A DNA stretch of 47,118 nt from Bryobacterales bacterium (GCA_947467185.1 CANIHR010000006.1:1-47118), one strand, 5' to 3'; shown: positions 14,635-23,802, numbered from the stretch's first letter. Notes: generated by a model from the sequence alone, not told the origin. Numbers and translations are program-made.

Positions 14635-17600
14635 GGCTGGTACTCGCGGCTCTCTCACGGCCGATTACGGTGCTGGTGGCACTGCTCAGCGTGGCTCTTT
14701 GCGCGATGCTCGCCGTGAAGCGCATGGCGGTGGATATCTTCCCGCAGGTGGGCGAACCGGCCATCTATGTGGCCCAGCCCTATTCCGGCATGGACCCGGC
14801 GCAGATGGAAGGCTACCTCACTTATTACTACGAGTATCACTTCCTGTACATCACCGGGATTGACCATGTCGAGAGCAAGAGCATTCAGGGCGCGGCTCTG
14901 ATGAAGCTGGTTTTCCATGAGGGCACGAACCTGAGCCAGGCGATGGCCGAGACCGTGGGCTACGTGAATCGTGCGCGGGCGTTTATGCCGCCGGGGGCGG
15001 TGCCTCCGTTCATTACGCGCTTCGATGGCGGCAGTGTGGCGGTGGGGCAACTGGTGTTTAATTCGGCCACCCGAACGCAGGGAGAACTGCAGGATTTCGC
15101 TCTGAATCGGGTGCGTCCGCTGTTCGCTACACTGCCCGGAGTTTCCGCGCCCCCTCCCCTGGGTGGCAACCAACGGACCATTGTGGTGACGCTGAATCCT
15201 GACAAGCTGCGGCAGTATCGTATCTCTCCGGATGAAGCAATTTCGGCGGTAAACAAGGCTTCGGTTGTGATGCCTTCGGGCAACATGTACACCGGTACCC
15301 TTTCCCGCATCGCCCGCACGAACTCTGCGCTGGGCGGCAATCTGCCCGACCTGCTGAGTACGCCGATCCGGCCCGGTTCCGGGACCAATGTGTACCTGCG
15401 CGACATCGGCACCATCGAGAGCGGCACGGACATCGTGACGGCTTACGCGCACGTGAATGGCAAGCGTACGGTCTATATCCCGGTGACCAAACGCGCGGAC
15501 TCCTCCACCGTGGATGTCATTAACGCCGTCAAAGCCGCGATCCCGGAGTTTAAGAAAGTTCTGCCGCCGGATGTGGATGTCCGGCTGGAGTTTGACCAGT
15601 CGCCCGTTGTTACCAGCGCCATCCGGGGTCTGGTGAATGAAGGCCTGATCGGCGCGTGTTTGACGGGCCTGATGGTGCTGCTGTTTCTGCGCGACTGGCG
15701 CGCGGCGTTCATCGTGGTCCTGAACATTCCGTTCGCCCTGCTGGCCGCCGTCACGGCGCTGTGGGCAACCGGGCAAACGATCAACATCATGACGCTGGGC
15801 GGCCTCGCGCTCGCGGTTGGCGTGCTGGTGGATGAGGCGACCGTTGAAATCGAGAACATCCATACACGGATGCTGACTGGAGTTTCCCGCGCCGCCGCGG
15901 TTATGGAAGCGTGCAAGAGAACAGCCACCGCGCGCCTTTTATCCATGTTCTGTGTGCTGGCGGTGTTTGTACCCTCGTTCTTCATGGTGGGAGTGGGGCG
16001 GCAACTGTTCGTGCCGCTGTCGCTGGCGGTCGCGTTCTCCATGATGGCTTCGTATTTGCTTTCCAGCACGCTGGTGCCGGTGTTTTCCACATGGCTGATG
16101 CGTGGCGGGCACAAAGAGGCCGCGAAGGGCTGGCTGCGGCGTGCGTATGAGAGCTATCTGGGCATGATTTTGAAGATCCGCTGGCTGCTGGTGCCGGTTT
16201 ATCTCGTGGTCGCGATTGGCTGCGTGATGATCCTGCTGCCGAAGCTCGGGACTGAGATATTTCCGGATTCCAATGCCCCGCTGGTCCGGCTCCGTCTGCG
16301 GGCACCGACCGGCACCCGTATCGAAGAAACCGAACGGCTGGTGCTGAAGGCTCTCGACGTGATCCGTCAGGAAGCTGGCCCGAACAACGTGGAACTGACC
16401 AGCGATTTCGTCGGCGTGGTCGCTTCCAGTTATCCCGTCAACCTGATCCATCTGTTCACCAGCGGCCCGCAGGAGGCCGTGATCCAGATCGTCATGAAGG
16501 CAGGTTCGGAGCATGGGGAAGCACTGCGCGAAAAGCTCCGCAAGCAGTTGGGCACTGCCCTGCCCGGCGTTAAAATTTCGTTCGAAGCGGCCGATATTGT
16601 GACCCAGGTGATGAGCTTCGGTTCGCCGACTCCGATTGAAGTCGCGGTCCAGGGCGTCAGCCTCACCGACGATTACGCCTTCGCGAAAAAAGTGCAGGCC
16701 GAGATAGCGAAGCTCAGTTTCCTACGCGACTTACAGGTCGCGCAGGCGGGAGACTTCCCCACGCTCGATATCACGATCGACCGCGAACGCGCCGGGCAAT
16801 TCGGCCTCACCATGGCGGACGTGACGCGTTCCATAGTCCCCGCGACGTCGTCGTCCCGCTTCACGCAGCCGAACTACTGGCGCGACCCGGCCTCGGGCAA
16901 CGCCTTCCAGATTCAGGTGCAACTGCCCCAAAACCGGATGCAGAGCGTGGAAGCGGTGGGCGACCTGCCGGTGATGGAGAACGGTGCGGCACAACCGCGA
17001 CTTACCGATATCGCGACCTTCAAACCTGGAACGATGCCCGGGCTGATTGAACGCTACAACGGTCAGCACATCGTCAGCATGACGGCCAATCTCCACGGCA
17101 TCACGCTGGGTGAGGCCGCCGCACAACTGCAGGCCGCCATCAAAGCCGCGGGAACACCGCCCACCGGCCTCAGCGTTAAGCTGCGCGGAGAGATTCCGCC
17201 GCTCACCCAAACTCTGGATGGTCTCCGTACTGGCCTCGCGCTGGCGGTGCTGGTGATCTTCCTGTTGCTGGCCGCCAACTTCCAGTCACTGCGCCTGGCG
17301 CTCTCGATTGTTCTCACCATTCCCGCCGTTATCTGCGGTGTTCTCGGAATGCTGCTGCTCACCGGCACCACGCTGAACGTCCAGTCCTTCATGGGCGCGA
17401 TTATGGCGATCGGGATCGCGGTCGCGAACTCCATCCTGCTGGTCACGTTCGCCGAACAGGCTCGGCGGGAAGGCGCGACTGCCCTCGATTCCGCATTTGT
17501 GGGCGCTTCGGGCCGACTCCGAGCCGTGCTGATGACCGCCGCTGCGATGATCTGCGGCATGATTCCGATGGCGCTCGGCACGGCCGAAGCGGGCGCCGCG

Positions 17601-17759
17601 CCCCTGGGACGGGCCGTAATTGGCGGCCTGATCATATCCACCTTCACGACCCTGACTGTGCTGCCCGCTCTCTACGCGGTGCTACAGTCACGCGCGGCCA
17701 CAACTTCTTCTTCGCTGAACCCTGGAGATCCGGAAAGCAAATACTATGAAACAGCTTAG
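14631..17759 (+). CDS. RND-family efflux pump, inner-membrane subunit
   Basis: 1042 residues, the usual size of AcrB/CusA-type pumps. The first membrane helix (~8-30) is followed by a large periplasmic loop with FPQV at 37-40. Helices lie at ~335-540, with a second periplasmic loop at ~560-860 and the last helices at ~870-1015. In helix 4 the motif is GVLVDEATVEIEN (Asp401-Glu402), where AcrB has two aspartates. In helix 10, GIAVANSILLV has Ala932 where AcrB has the proton-relay lysine. Proton coupling may therefore differ, as in a known RND subgroup lacking that lysine. The substrate is not predictable. The gene lies between the TolC-like and adaptor genes and overlaps both (4 and 14 bases). 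Confidence 0.95.
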   Translation: MRLVLAALSRPITVLVALLSVALCAMLAVKRMAVDIFPQVGEPAIYVAQPYSGMDPAQMEGYLTYYYEYHFLYITGIDHVESKSIQGAALMKLVFHEGTNLSQAMAETVGYVNRARAFMPPGAVPPFITRFDGGSVAVGQLVFNSATRTQGELQDFALNRVRPLFATLPGVSAPPPLGGNQRTIVVTLNPDKLRQYRISPDEAISAVNKASVVMPSGNMYTGTLSRIARTNSALGGNLPDLLSTPIRPGSGTNVYLRDIGTIESGTDIVTAYAHVNGKRTVYIPVTKRADSSTVDVINAVKAAIPEFKKVLPPDVDVRLEFDQSPVVTSAIRGLVNEGLIGACLTGLMVLLFLRDWRAAFIVVLNIPFALLAAVTALWATGQTINIMTLGGLALAVGVLVDEATVEIENIHTRMLTGVSRAAAVMEACKRTATARLLSMFCVLAVFVPSFFMVGVGRQLFVPLSLAVAFSMMASYLLSSTLVPVFSTWLMRGGHKEAAKGWLRRAYESYLGMILKIRWLLVPVYLVVAIGCVMILLPKLGTEIFPDSNAPLVRLRLRAPTGTRIEETERLVLKALDVIRQEAGPNNVELTSDFVGVVASSYPVNLIHLFTSGPQEAVIQIVMKAGSEHGEALREKLRKQLGTALPGVKISFEAADIVTQVMSFGSPTPIEVAVQGVSLTDDYAFAKKVQAEIAKLSFLRDLQVAQAGDFPTLDITIDRERAGQFGLTMADVTRSIVPATSSSRFTQPNYWRDPASGNAFQIQVQLPQNRMQSVEAVGDLPVMENGAAQPRLTDIATFKPGTMPGLIERYNGQHIVSMTANLHGITLGEAAAQLQAAIKAAGTPPTGLSVKLRGEIPPLTQTLDGLRTGLALAVLVIFLLLAANFQSLRLALSIVLTIPAVICGVLGMLLLTGTTLNVQSFMGAIMAIGIAVANSILLVTFAEQARREGATALDSAFVGASGRLRAVLMTAAAMICGMIPMALGTAEAGAAPLGRAVIGGLIISTFTTLTVLPALYAVLQSRAATTSSSLNPGDPESKYYETA

Positions 17760-18822
17760 GCCTTTGTTTGCAGCCTTTCTCCTGGTCGGAGCCGCCTGGG
17801 CGCAGGCTCCCGAGATGGTCGCCGTGGTTTCGAAGCTCTCCGCGCGCACCATTGAGCTGCCCGGTGAATTCCAGCCCATGCAGTCCGTCCAGGTGCACGC
17901 CCGGGTTCGGGGCTACGTCGAGAAAGTCCTCGTGGACCGCGGCAGCGTGGTGAAACAGGGGCAGTTGCTGGCCGAGCTCTCGGCCCCGGAGATGAACGCC
18001 CAGCTAGCCGAAGCGGAAGCCAGGGTGCAGGCGGCGGAAAGTGAGCGCCTGGAAGTGGAAGCCCAACTCGCGGGCGCCCAGAGCCTGGCGGACCGTCTGG
18101 CCAAAGCTTCCGAGACACCCGGCGCGATTGCGGGCAATGAACTGGTGCAGGCACAGAAACATGTCGCCGCACTGCAGGCTCTAATTCAGGCCAAACGCCA
18201 GGCTGGGCTGGTTGCCGAAGCCGCCGTGAAGGCGCGGAAAGAGCTCCAGAGCTATCTCCGCATCACCGCCCCGTTTGACGGCGTCATTACCGACCGCCTG
18301 GTGCATCCCGGAGCGCTGGTGGGCGCCGGTTCCGACCCGGCCCTGCTCACGCTGCAGCAGATTTCTCAGCTTCGCCTCATCGTAGCAGTCCCGGAAAGCG
18401 ATGTCGCCGGGATCGCAGTGGGCGCGAAAGTGGAATTCAAAGTTCCGGCGTATCCCGAACGCACCTTTGCCGGAACCGTCGCCCGAAACGCACACTCGCT
18501 CGACCCGAAAACCCGCACGATGCCCGTGGAACTCGATGTCCGCAATTCCGACGCCGTACTTTCACCCGGCATGTACCCGGCGGTGAAGTGGCCGGTGAAG
18601 CGTCCCCGTCCGGTATTATTCGTGCCGAAGACGGCGGTGGTCACCACTTCCGAGCGAACCTTCGTCGTCCGGAACAGGGACGGCAAGGCTGAGTGGGTCA
18701 GTGTGTCAAAGGGTGTGTCACAGGGGGACTTACTGGAAGTTTCGGGTGATTTGCATGGCGGAGACCTGGTGGTTCGGCGTGCGACGGACGAACTGCGCGA
18801 CGGGACATCGCTCTCAAAATAA
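17746..18822 (+). CDS. RND efflux periplasmic adaptor (membrane fusion protein)
   Basis: 358 residues with a signal peptide at ~1-20 (MKQLRPLFAAFLLVGAAWAQ). The first lipoyl half-domain reads VHARVRGYVEKVLVDRG (~48-64), then comes an alpha-helical hairpin at ~80-165 rich in Ala, Glu and Gln, the second lipoyl half (LRITAPFDGVITDRLVHPG, ~168-186), and beta-barrel and membrane-proximal domains to the end. It bridges pump and channel. It is last in the operon, whereas many bacteria put the adaptor first. The start ATG lies 14 bases inside the pump gene, after a GGAAAG that could act as a weak ribosome binding site. Confidence 0.93.
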   Translation: MKQLRPLFAAFLLVGAAWAQAPEMVAVVSKLSARTIELPGEFQPMQSVQVHARVRGYVEKVLVDRGSVVKQGQLLAELSAPEMNAQLAEAEARVQAAESERLEVEAQLAGAQSLADRLAKASETPGAIAGNELVQAQKHVAALQALIQAKRQAGLVAEAAVKARKELQSYLRITAPFDGVITDRLVHPGALVGAGSDPALLTLQQISQLRLIVAVPESDVAGIAVGAKVEFKVPAYPERTFAGTVARNAHSLDPKTRTMPVELDVRNSDAVLSPGMYPAVKWPVKRPRPVLFVPKTAVVTTSERTFVVRNRDGKAEWVSVSKGVSQGDLLEVSGDLHGGDLVVRRATDELRDGTSLSK

Positions 18823-19196
18823 AAAACCCCTCGTACTGCAACACCATCAGGTGGGGAATAGCGACGCTTTACTACGACTATACGCTCCCGAAAGCCTATA
18901 ATCACGTTCACTATCCCTGACACCAGCGTGTTGCAGCCGAGGGCAGGTTTCAAGTACTACAAACGATTCGCCTTCTACAGTAGCAAACGACCAGCCAACC
19001 TTACCAGGCTGCAAACCTCTGATTTTAAAGGCCGGAAATCAGATAGAAACATTCGAAACGTAGCGTGTTTGCCCGTGCCTGTGTCGCGATGACACAGTTT
19101 GGTCACGTGTCACACTCCCGTATGTCCCAAACCGCCCCCACGGACAACACCCGGTATCCCTGCCACGCAATGCCCCACGCGACAATGGTTGAGAAG
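18823..19196. other. Intergenic region with consensus -10 box and inverted repeats
   Basis: 374 bases with no convincing gene. On the plus strand there is a perfect TATAAT at 18897-18902, but no good -35 at the normal distance. An inverted repeat TCTGATTT / AAATCAGA (19018-19025 and 19036-19043, 10-base loop) and a cluster of overlapping repeats at 19080-19112 follow. A transcript from ~18909 would run about 290 bases before the next gene. The region could be a long leader or a small RNA gene. No clear terminator with a U-tract was found after the efflux operon. A frame open upstream of 19197 has no ribosome binding site and unusual composition, so I do not call it coding. Confidence 0.5.
19080..19112 (+). 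repeat. Overlapping, mutually exclusive inverted repeats
   Basis: Segment A is TGTGTC (19080-19085). Segment B covers TGACACA (19090-19096). Segment C is GTGTCA (19107-19112). A pairs with GACACA of B (loop GCGAT), and C pairs with TGACAC of B, so B can pair with only one partner at a time. This is the geometry of an attenuator or of paired operator half-sites. It lies 85 bases before the start of the gene at 19197. Confidence 0.45.
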
Positions 19197-19658
19197 ATGA
19201 GTTTCCTGGACAATTTGGAGAATAGCTTAAAAGCCCTGGAGGGCACCGAAGGTTCGGGCTTTGAAGACACGAACCAGAGGAATGCGCGCCGGAACGATGA
19301 GCGCGCCGCCGCGCCGTGGGCTGCAAAGCTGAAGACCAGCGACTGGACGGCGAAACTGATGCGGGAAGCGACCGTCGCGGGCCACAAACGCCGCGTTCGG
19401 ATCGGCTTCTTCTGGCTGGGCGCCACGCTGCGCCTCGAGGCCGTGGGGCAGAGGCTTGATTTGAAACCCAGCGCAACCGGTATCGACGCGCAGTTCCTGG
19501 TGGGCAACGAAGTGAAGAAGTCCATTCGTATCGACCTCGATGGCGACCCCACCAAGGTGCTGGGGCAGTGGCTGCAGGTTGTGGATGCGGAAAAAAGCCA
19601 GAACGACGCGGAAGCCGCGCGTCTGCTGGAAGAACTCAAAGACGAAATCGCCGAATAG
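19197..19658 (+). CDS. Hypothetical protein
   Basis: 153 residues from the ATG at 19197 (MSFLDNLENSLKALEGTE); an in-frame ATG at 19185 would add four residues, and GAGAAG just upstream of 19197 could serve as a weak ribosome binding site. I recognise no family. The protein is soluble and has no signal peptide. It starts with an amphipathic helix, continues with a charged region (NARRNDERAA), then a beta-rich middle (VRIGFFWLGATLRLEAVG, FLVGNEVKKSIRIDLDG) and ends in a charged helix (DAEAARLLEELKDEIAE). It converges on the sugar kinase gene with only 3 bases between the stop codons and no terminator. Confidence 0.7.
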   Translation: MSFLDNLENSLKALEGTEGSGFEDTNQRNARRNDERAAAPWAAKLKTSDWTAKLMREATVAGHKRRVRIGFFWLGATLRLEAVGQRLDLKPSATGIDAQFLVGNEVKKSIRIDLDGDPTKVLGQWLQVVDAEKSQNDAEAARLLEELKDEIAE

Positions 19659-19661
19659 GCG

Positions 19662-20621
19662 CTACAGCTTAATCGGGCGCGCGTCGACTTCTTCGTAGAC
19701 TTCGCGCGTCTGTTCCAGCGAAGCAAAGCTCATGCCGGGCAGTTTGGCTGAGGCCGTCCCGGCCGCAACACCCCACCGCACCGCGTCCGCAAAATCCCCC
19801 GTTTTATCCAGCGACCAGAGAATGGCAGCCGCCAGCGCATCGCCTGCGCCGATGGGAGAAATCGCATCGATGCGGGGTGGAATCGCTTCCCACATGGCAA
19901 TGGAGTCCGCTTCGGCACCGGGCAGGCCGCTGGTGAGCGCGATCGCGCCGCGGCTGCCAAGGGAAAGCACCACGGAAGCAGCACCCAGGGAGTGAATCCG
20001 CTTCGCAGCGGCGATGGCCTGCGTACGGGTCAGCAGCACGGTATTCAGTAAACGTTCGGCTTCCTGCTGGTTGGGAGTCACGATGGTGGGGCCGGCTTCA
20101 ATGCCGCGGGCCAGCGCTTCGCCGTCGGTATCGAGCAGGGTCTTCACGCCGCGGGCGTGGCAGCGTTCAATGAGCTGGGCGTAGAAATCGGAAGGCACGC
20201 CGGGTGGCAGACTGCCGCAGAGCGCCAGCCAGGACGCTTTTTCCAGGTATTTATCGACTGTGGCGACAACGCCTTCAATTTCACGGGCCGCCATGCGAGG
20301 GCCAATCTCGTTCAGCTTGATGGTGAGGCCGTGGCGATCCGTGATGGTCAGGTTCAGGCGGACATCGTTGCGGATGGGCACTGTCGCGACCTGGAAGCCG
20401 CAGCCAGTCAGCGACTGCTCAAAGCGTTCGCCATGGTCGCCGCCCGCCGGGATGATGGCGAGGGTCTCGCCGCCGAACGCGTGTACGACACAGGCCGCGT
20501 TAATACCCCGGCCTCCGGGGGATTCGTTGCTGGAAAGAATGTAGGCGCGATCGTCGAACGCGAGCCGATCGACTCCGATGGTCCGGTCGATCGCCGGATT
20601 CATGGTCAGGGTGACTATCAA
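19662..20621 (-). CDS. PfkB-family sugar kinase (1-phosphofructokinase-like)
   Basis: 319 residues from a TTG at 20621 (MIVTLTMNPAIDRTIGVD), chosen because TLTLNPAID-type starts are constant in this family; longer versions would overlap the upstream gene. The substrate-binding signature is GGRGINAAC (~38-46), where the usual form is GGKGIN. The ATP and catalytic-base signature is PIGAGDALAAA (Asp of GAGD, ~residue 257). The family phosphorylates fructose-1-phosphate, tagatose-6-phosphate or fructose-6-phosphate. No PTS genes are nearby, so the substrate is uncertain. It follows the membrane-spermidine-synthase gene by 32 bases. A TATCCT box ends 6 bases before the TTG, so it may have its own leaderless transcript. 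Confidence 0.88.
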   Translation of the reverse strand: MIVTLTMNPAIDRTIGVDRLAFDDRAYILSSNESPGGRGINAACVVHAFGGETLAIIPAGGDHGERFEQSLTGCGFQVATVPIRNDVRLNLTITDRHGLTIKLNEIGPRMAAREIEGVVATVDKYLEKASWLALCGSLPPGVPSDFYAQLIERCHARGVKTLLDTDGEALARGIEAGPTIVTPNQQEAERLLNTVLLTRTQAIAAAKRIHSLGAASVVLSLGSRGAIALTSGLPGAEADSIAMWEAIPPRIDAISPIGAGDALAAAILWSLDKTGDFADAVRWGVAAGTASAKLPGMSFASLEQTREVYEEVDARPIKL

Positions 20622-20627
20622 GCTCTT

Positions 20628-20633
20628 AGGATA
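20628..20633 (-). promoter_or_regulatory. Candidate -10 box (TATCCT) for leaderless sugar kinase gene
   Basis: On the minus strand TATCCT is followed by 6 bases and the TTG start at 20621. It lies in the 32-base gap after the preceding gene. The only purine-rich stretch in the gap (AAGAG) is too close to the start to be a normal Shine-Dalgarno. Confidence 0.35.
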
Positions 20634-20653
20634 ACGGCTGCTGCCGGAGTTCG

Positions 20654-22738
20654 CTATTGCAGGATGCTCAGCATGTTGGAAAAATCGTCCGTCCACATCC
20701 GAAACTTTGTGAATGGGGCAAGCACGCGGCCTGTCTTGAGGGAGTCGGCCGAAGCCAGCAGGTCTTTATCTACCAGCAGCGCCCAGGAGGACGAGTTGCA
20801 GAGCATGTCTTCGTCTTTGGCGGTGTAGTCGAGGATAACGGCTTTGCGGCCAAACGCCGTGGCGGCGCGCTCCATCACGGGCTGCAAGTCGAGATAGCGG
20901 TTGCTGATGTTGACCGCGAGGATCCCGCCCGGCTTCACGTGGCGGAAGTATGTGGCAAACGCCTCCCTGGTGATCAGGTGGACCGGAACGGAATCGCCCG
21001 AAAAGGCATCCATCACAAGAAGGTCGAACTGCTGGGAGGGTTCGCGTTCCAGCACCAGGCGGCCGTCGCCGAGCGAGACTTCCACCTTCGCCGGGGTGTC
21101 TTTCAGGTAGGTGAACCAGGTCCGGGCCATATCGAGGACCAGGGGGTTGATCTCGTAGATGCGGAAGGTGTCTCCGGCGCGGCCATAGGGGGCAAGAGCG
21201 CCCGCGCCGAGGCCGAGGATACCAACCTTCCAGTTGGTGTTTGGCAGCCGCGTCTGCATGGCGTGGCCGATACCGCTGGCTTCACAGAAATAGGCGACGG
21301 GGGTCCGCTGCAGCTTCGGATCGAGCATCTGGATACCGTGATTGATGCGGCCGTGGAGCAGTTTGCGGTCGGCGTCGATATCAGTATCGACATTGCCTTC
21401 ATCCTCGACGCGCAGTTGCCCGTAGAAGTTCCGCGCGATGGCCCGATAGCCACTGATGTTGTATTTCGTGATGGAGGCCACCCAACCGGCATAGCCCAGA
21501 ACCAGCACCGTCAGACCCCAACCGAGGGGTTTACGGTACGGCGCCGCACCAAAAGAATTCCAGTCGCGGAAGAGCAGGAAAGCGGCGAGGCCCGCGCAAA
21601 CCACGAGCGCGATGGGAAATTCATGGTACGCATTGAAGACGTTGGGTGCCACCAAGCCGACAAACAAGCCACCAATCGCGCCGCCGATGGACACCATCAC
21701 GTAGTATCCGGTCAGGCGGCTGGGGTGGGGTTTCAGGCGCGCCAGTTCGCCGTGGCAGACCATGCAGCAGACAAACAGTGCCGCGGCAAGGAGGGCGATG
21801 GTGATACCCATGTTCATCCGCAGAGACCGGGGCTGCAGATACCAGGCGAAGCAGACCAGCGCCCCGATCAGCAGGGGGAAAAAGACGGTGCGGTTGTAGA
21901 AGCGTTGCGATTCGAAACAGAGGATAAAAGTGATGAGGTAGACGGCCAGCGGCAGAACCCAGAGGAACGGGATGGCGGCTACGTCGGAGGTGAGAAAGGT
22001 GGTGACGGCGAGAAGCAGGGTGGAGGCGCAGGCCGCAAGGGCGATCCATATGGTGCGGAGGCCGACTGTCGGGGCGTCACCCTGCTTTTCAGTGAGTTTG
22101 GGTTCGTTTTTTCCAGCGGCCGGCGCGGAGCGGGCGGCAATCCAGGCGGCCGTCGCGCAACTGATGGCGAACACCGCGTAGCCGGTGGACCAGGCCCAGC
22201 TCTGCGTACGCACCGTGAAATTCGGTTCAATCAGGACGGGGTAGCTCAGCAGCGCCAGCATGGACGCGAAATTGGAGAGCGCAAAAAGGCGGTAGGGGAC
22301 GGAACCGGCGCGGCGGGCGTACCACGATTGCAGCAGGGGGCTGGTGGTGGAAAGGGCGAGGTACGGCAGGCCGATGGTGACGCTGAGCAGGCCCAGAATC
22401 AGCAGGGAGGGATCGCTGGCATCGGTCGGCTTCCACTTTGCACCGGGAAGGACGGGGAGGACGGCCAGACTCAGGACCAGCAGGATGGAATGGACAATCG
22501 CCTGACGGCGGGGCGGCAGCGCGTGGAGCCAGTGCGCGTAGACGTAGCCGAGCAGCAAAGCCATCTGAAAGAACAACATACAGGTGCTCCAGACGGCCGA
22601 GGTCCCGCCAAACCACGGCAGGATCATCTTCGCGATCATGGGCTGAACCTGGAAAAGCAGGAACGCGGAGACGAAGATGGTGAGCGCGTAGAGCCACGCG
22701 TCCCAGCCGTTGCGAGTTGTATTGGAGGAGGATGGCAT
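20654..22738 (-). CDS. Fused MFS-like membrane / spermidine synthase-like protein
   Basis: 694 residues. The N-terminal ~430 residues hold about twelve hydrophobic helices (first: LYALTIFVSAFLLFQVQPMI, ~16-35). From ~455 to 660 a spermidine-synthase-like Rossmann domain follows: GILGLGAGALAPYG (nucleotide-binding glycine motif), RIYEINP, SLGDGRL, and LVMDAFSGDSVPVHL with the catalytic aspartate region. Fused MFS/spermidine synthase proteins are a recognised family, but their substrate is unclear, and no decarboxylase for polyamine synthesis is next to it, so true spermidine synthesis is not assured. A TAATTC box ends 8 bases before the ATG. The gap to the upstream mutarotase-fold gene is 38 bases. 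Confidence 0.9.
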   Translation of the reverse strand: MPSSSNTTRNGWDAWLYALTIFVSAFLLFQVQPMIAKMILPWFGGTSAVWSTCMLFFQMALLLGYVYAHWLHALPPRRQAIVHSILLVLSLAVLPVLPGAKWKPTDASDPSLLILGLLSVTIGLPYLALSTTSPLLQSWYARRAGSVPYRLFALSNFASMLALLSYPVLIEPNFTVRTQSWAWSTGYAVFAISCATAAWIAARSAPAAGKNEPKLTEKQGDAPTVGLRTIWIALAACASTLLLAVTTFLTSDVAAIPFLWVLPLAVYLITFILCFESQRFYNRTVFFPLLIGALVCFAWYLQPRSLRMNMGITIALLAAALFVCCMVCHGELARLKPHPSRLTGYYVMVSIGGAIGGLFVGLVAPNVFNAYHEFPIALVVCAGLAAFLLFRDWNSFGAAPYRKPLGWGLTVLVLGYAGWVASITKYNISGYRAIARNFYGQLRVEDEGNVDTDIDADRKLLHGRINHGIQMLDPKLQRTPVAYFCEASGIGHAMQTRLPNTNWKVGILGLGAGALAPYGRAGDTFRIYEINPLVLDMARTWFTYLKDTPAKVEVSLGDGRLVLEREPSQQFDLLVMDAFSGDSVPVHLITREAFATYFRHVKPGGILAVNISNRYLDLQPVMERAATAFGRKAVILDYTAKDEDMLCNSSSWALLVDKDLLASADSLKTGRVLAPFTKFRMWTDDFSNMLSILQ

Positions 22739-22746
22739 GAGCTACC

Positions 22747-22752
22747 GAATTA
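22747..22752 (-). promoter_or_regulatory. Candidate -10 box (TAATTC) before the membrane-spermidine synthase gene
   Basis: On the minus strand TAATTC is followed by 8 bases and the ATG at 22738. No Shine-Dalgarno is seen. The last position departs from the TAnnnT pattern, so this is the weakest of the leaderless candidates. Confidence 0.25.
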
Positions 22753-22776
22753 GATCATGGTAGCCGATGGCCGACC

Positions 22777-23802
22777 TTACAGCAGGGCTTCGAAAGCGTC
22801 GAGCGTTTCCGGCGCGGCGTCGGCCGGAGCAATAGCGGCATAATATTCCGCGCTGAGCGAACCCATGGCCGGGAGCCAGCGATAGCCCGCTTCGCCATAC
22901 ATAGACCCACGTTCGATCATCTGACGGCGGGTTTCGGGGAACGGCGAGACGCCGAATTCCATGCCCCAGGTCTGCGTGCGGCCGAGCCAGGGCGCGTGGG
23001 TGCGGTTGCGGTTCTCTTCCCAGATGCCCACCCAGGGAAAATCGGCGCGCTGCCAGACGTAGCCGACGGCAACCTTCGATTCCGGCGACCAGGCGGTGAA
23101 GAACGAGCGTTCCCGGGCGGGGTCCATCAGTTGGGTGGTGAAACTGGAGGACGAGTGAGCGGCGGGGTAAACGCGGGGGTCGCGTATAGTGCCATCCGCC
23201 ATCGGGCGGACGGGCCATTCAAAATCGGTGGTCTCACCGATCCCGCGCGACTTCGTGGCGGGCATATTCACAATCGTCTTCCCGTTGGAAACAAAGGGCG
23301 GCCCGAGGGTAACGTGCTGCGTCCAGGCGATAGGACGATCCAGCGCGCAAAGGTTTTCGACGGTTTCCTGAATCCGAATGCGGCGGCCTTCGAGGCGCAG
23401 TGTTCGGGTGCAGGCGATCTGCGATGCCGGCAGGACACAGCGACCGGTCATGCCGTCAGCCGTTGCCGTGTAATCCCACTTCACGACACCCGCTTCGGCA
23501 TGCGCCACCATACCGGCGGCGGCTTCTTCGTCGGTCGGCGGCCCGAACATGTCCACGCAGAGGTTGTGGCCCAGAATCCCGGCCAGCAGCTTGCTTTCCG
23601 AATCGTTCCCGTACTCCGGGCAGCCCTCAACGGACCAGTTGCTGATCTCAATCGACGGCCAGGGCGGCAGCCACATCGGGTTCACCCCGGTGGCTTTGTC
23701 GAGAATCTCGGCGACATGGCCACCTTCCACGGTGACGCTGACACGGATCTGGTCATTTTCCAACTGGACGACGCGGCGATTTTGAAAGAGAGCTTCGTTC
23801 AT
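22777..23802 (-). CDS. Galactose mutarotase-fold (aldose epimerase-like) protein
   Basis: 341 residues, no signal peptide, so cytoplasmic. Pattern and length fit the galactose-mutarotase-like beta-sandwich: an early VEGGHVAEILDKATG (~25-39), a central TQHVTLGPPFV (~164-174) supplying a candidate histidine, and a late GIWEENRNRTHAPW and GMEFGVSPFPE. Proteins with this fold bind or epimerise sugars; the exact sugar is not clear, and some members only bind carbohydrate. It is preceded by the terminator of the TPR gene at 23815-23857 and reads toward the membrane-spermidine synthase gene. Neither a Shine-Dalgarno nor a TAnnnT box is clear before the ATG. Confidence 0.75.
   Translation of the reverse strand: MNEALFQNRRVVQLENDQIRVSVTVEGGHVAEILDKATGVNPMWLPPWPSIEISNWSVEGCPEYGNDSESKLLAGILGHNLCVDMFGPPTDEEAAAGMVAHAEAGVVKWDYTATADGMTGRCVLPASQIACTRTLRLEGRRIRIQETVENLCALDRPIAWTQHVTLGPPFVSNGKTIVNMPATKSRGIGETTDFEWPVRPMADGTIRDPRVYPAAHSSSSFTTQLMDPARERSFFTAWSPESKVAVGYVWQRADFPWVGIWEENRNRTHAPWLGRTQTWGMEFGVSPFPETRRQMIERGSMYGEAGYRWLPAMGSLSAEYYAAIAPADAAPETLDAFEALL

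Noticed and set aside
19065-19196. N-terminal extension of the hypothetical gene at 19197
   Set aside because: No ribosome binding site, unusual Cys/His/Thr-rich product and overlap with inverted repeats; the ATG at 19197 gives a normal helix start.
20657-22753. 698-codon open frame on the plus strand
   Set aside because: Exactly antisense to the membrane-spermidine synthase gene, which has helices and catalytic motifs. The antisense product has only low-complexity Gly/Arg/Asp/Gln content.
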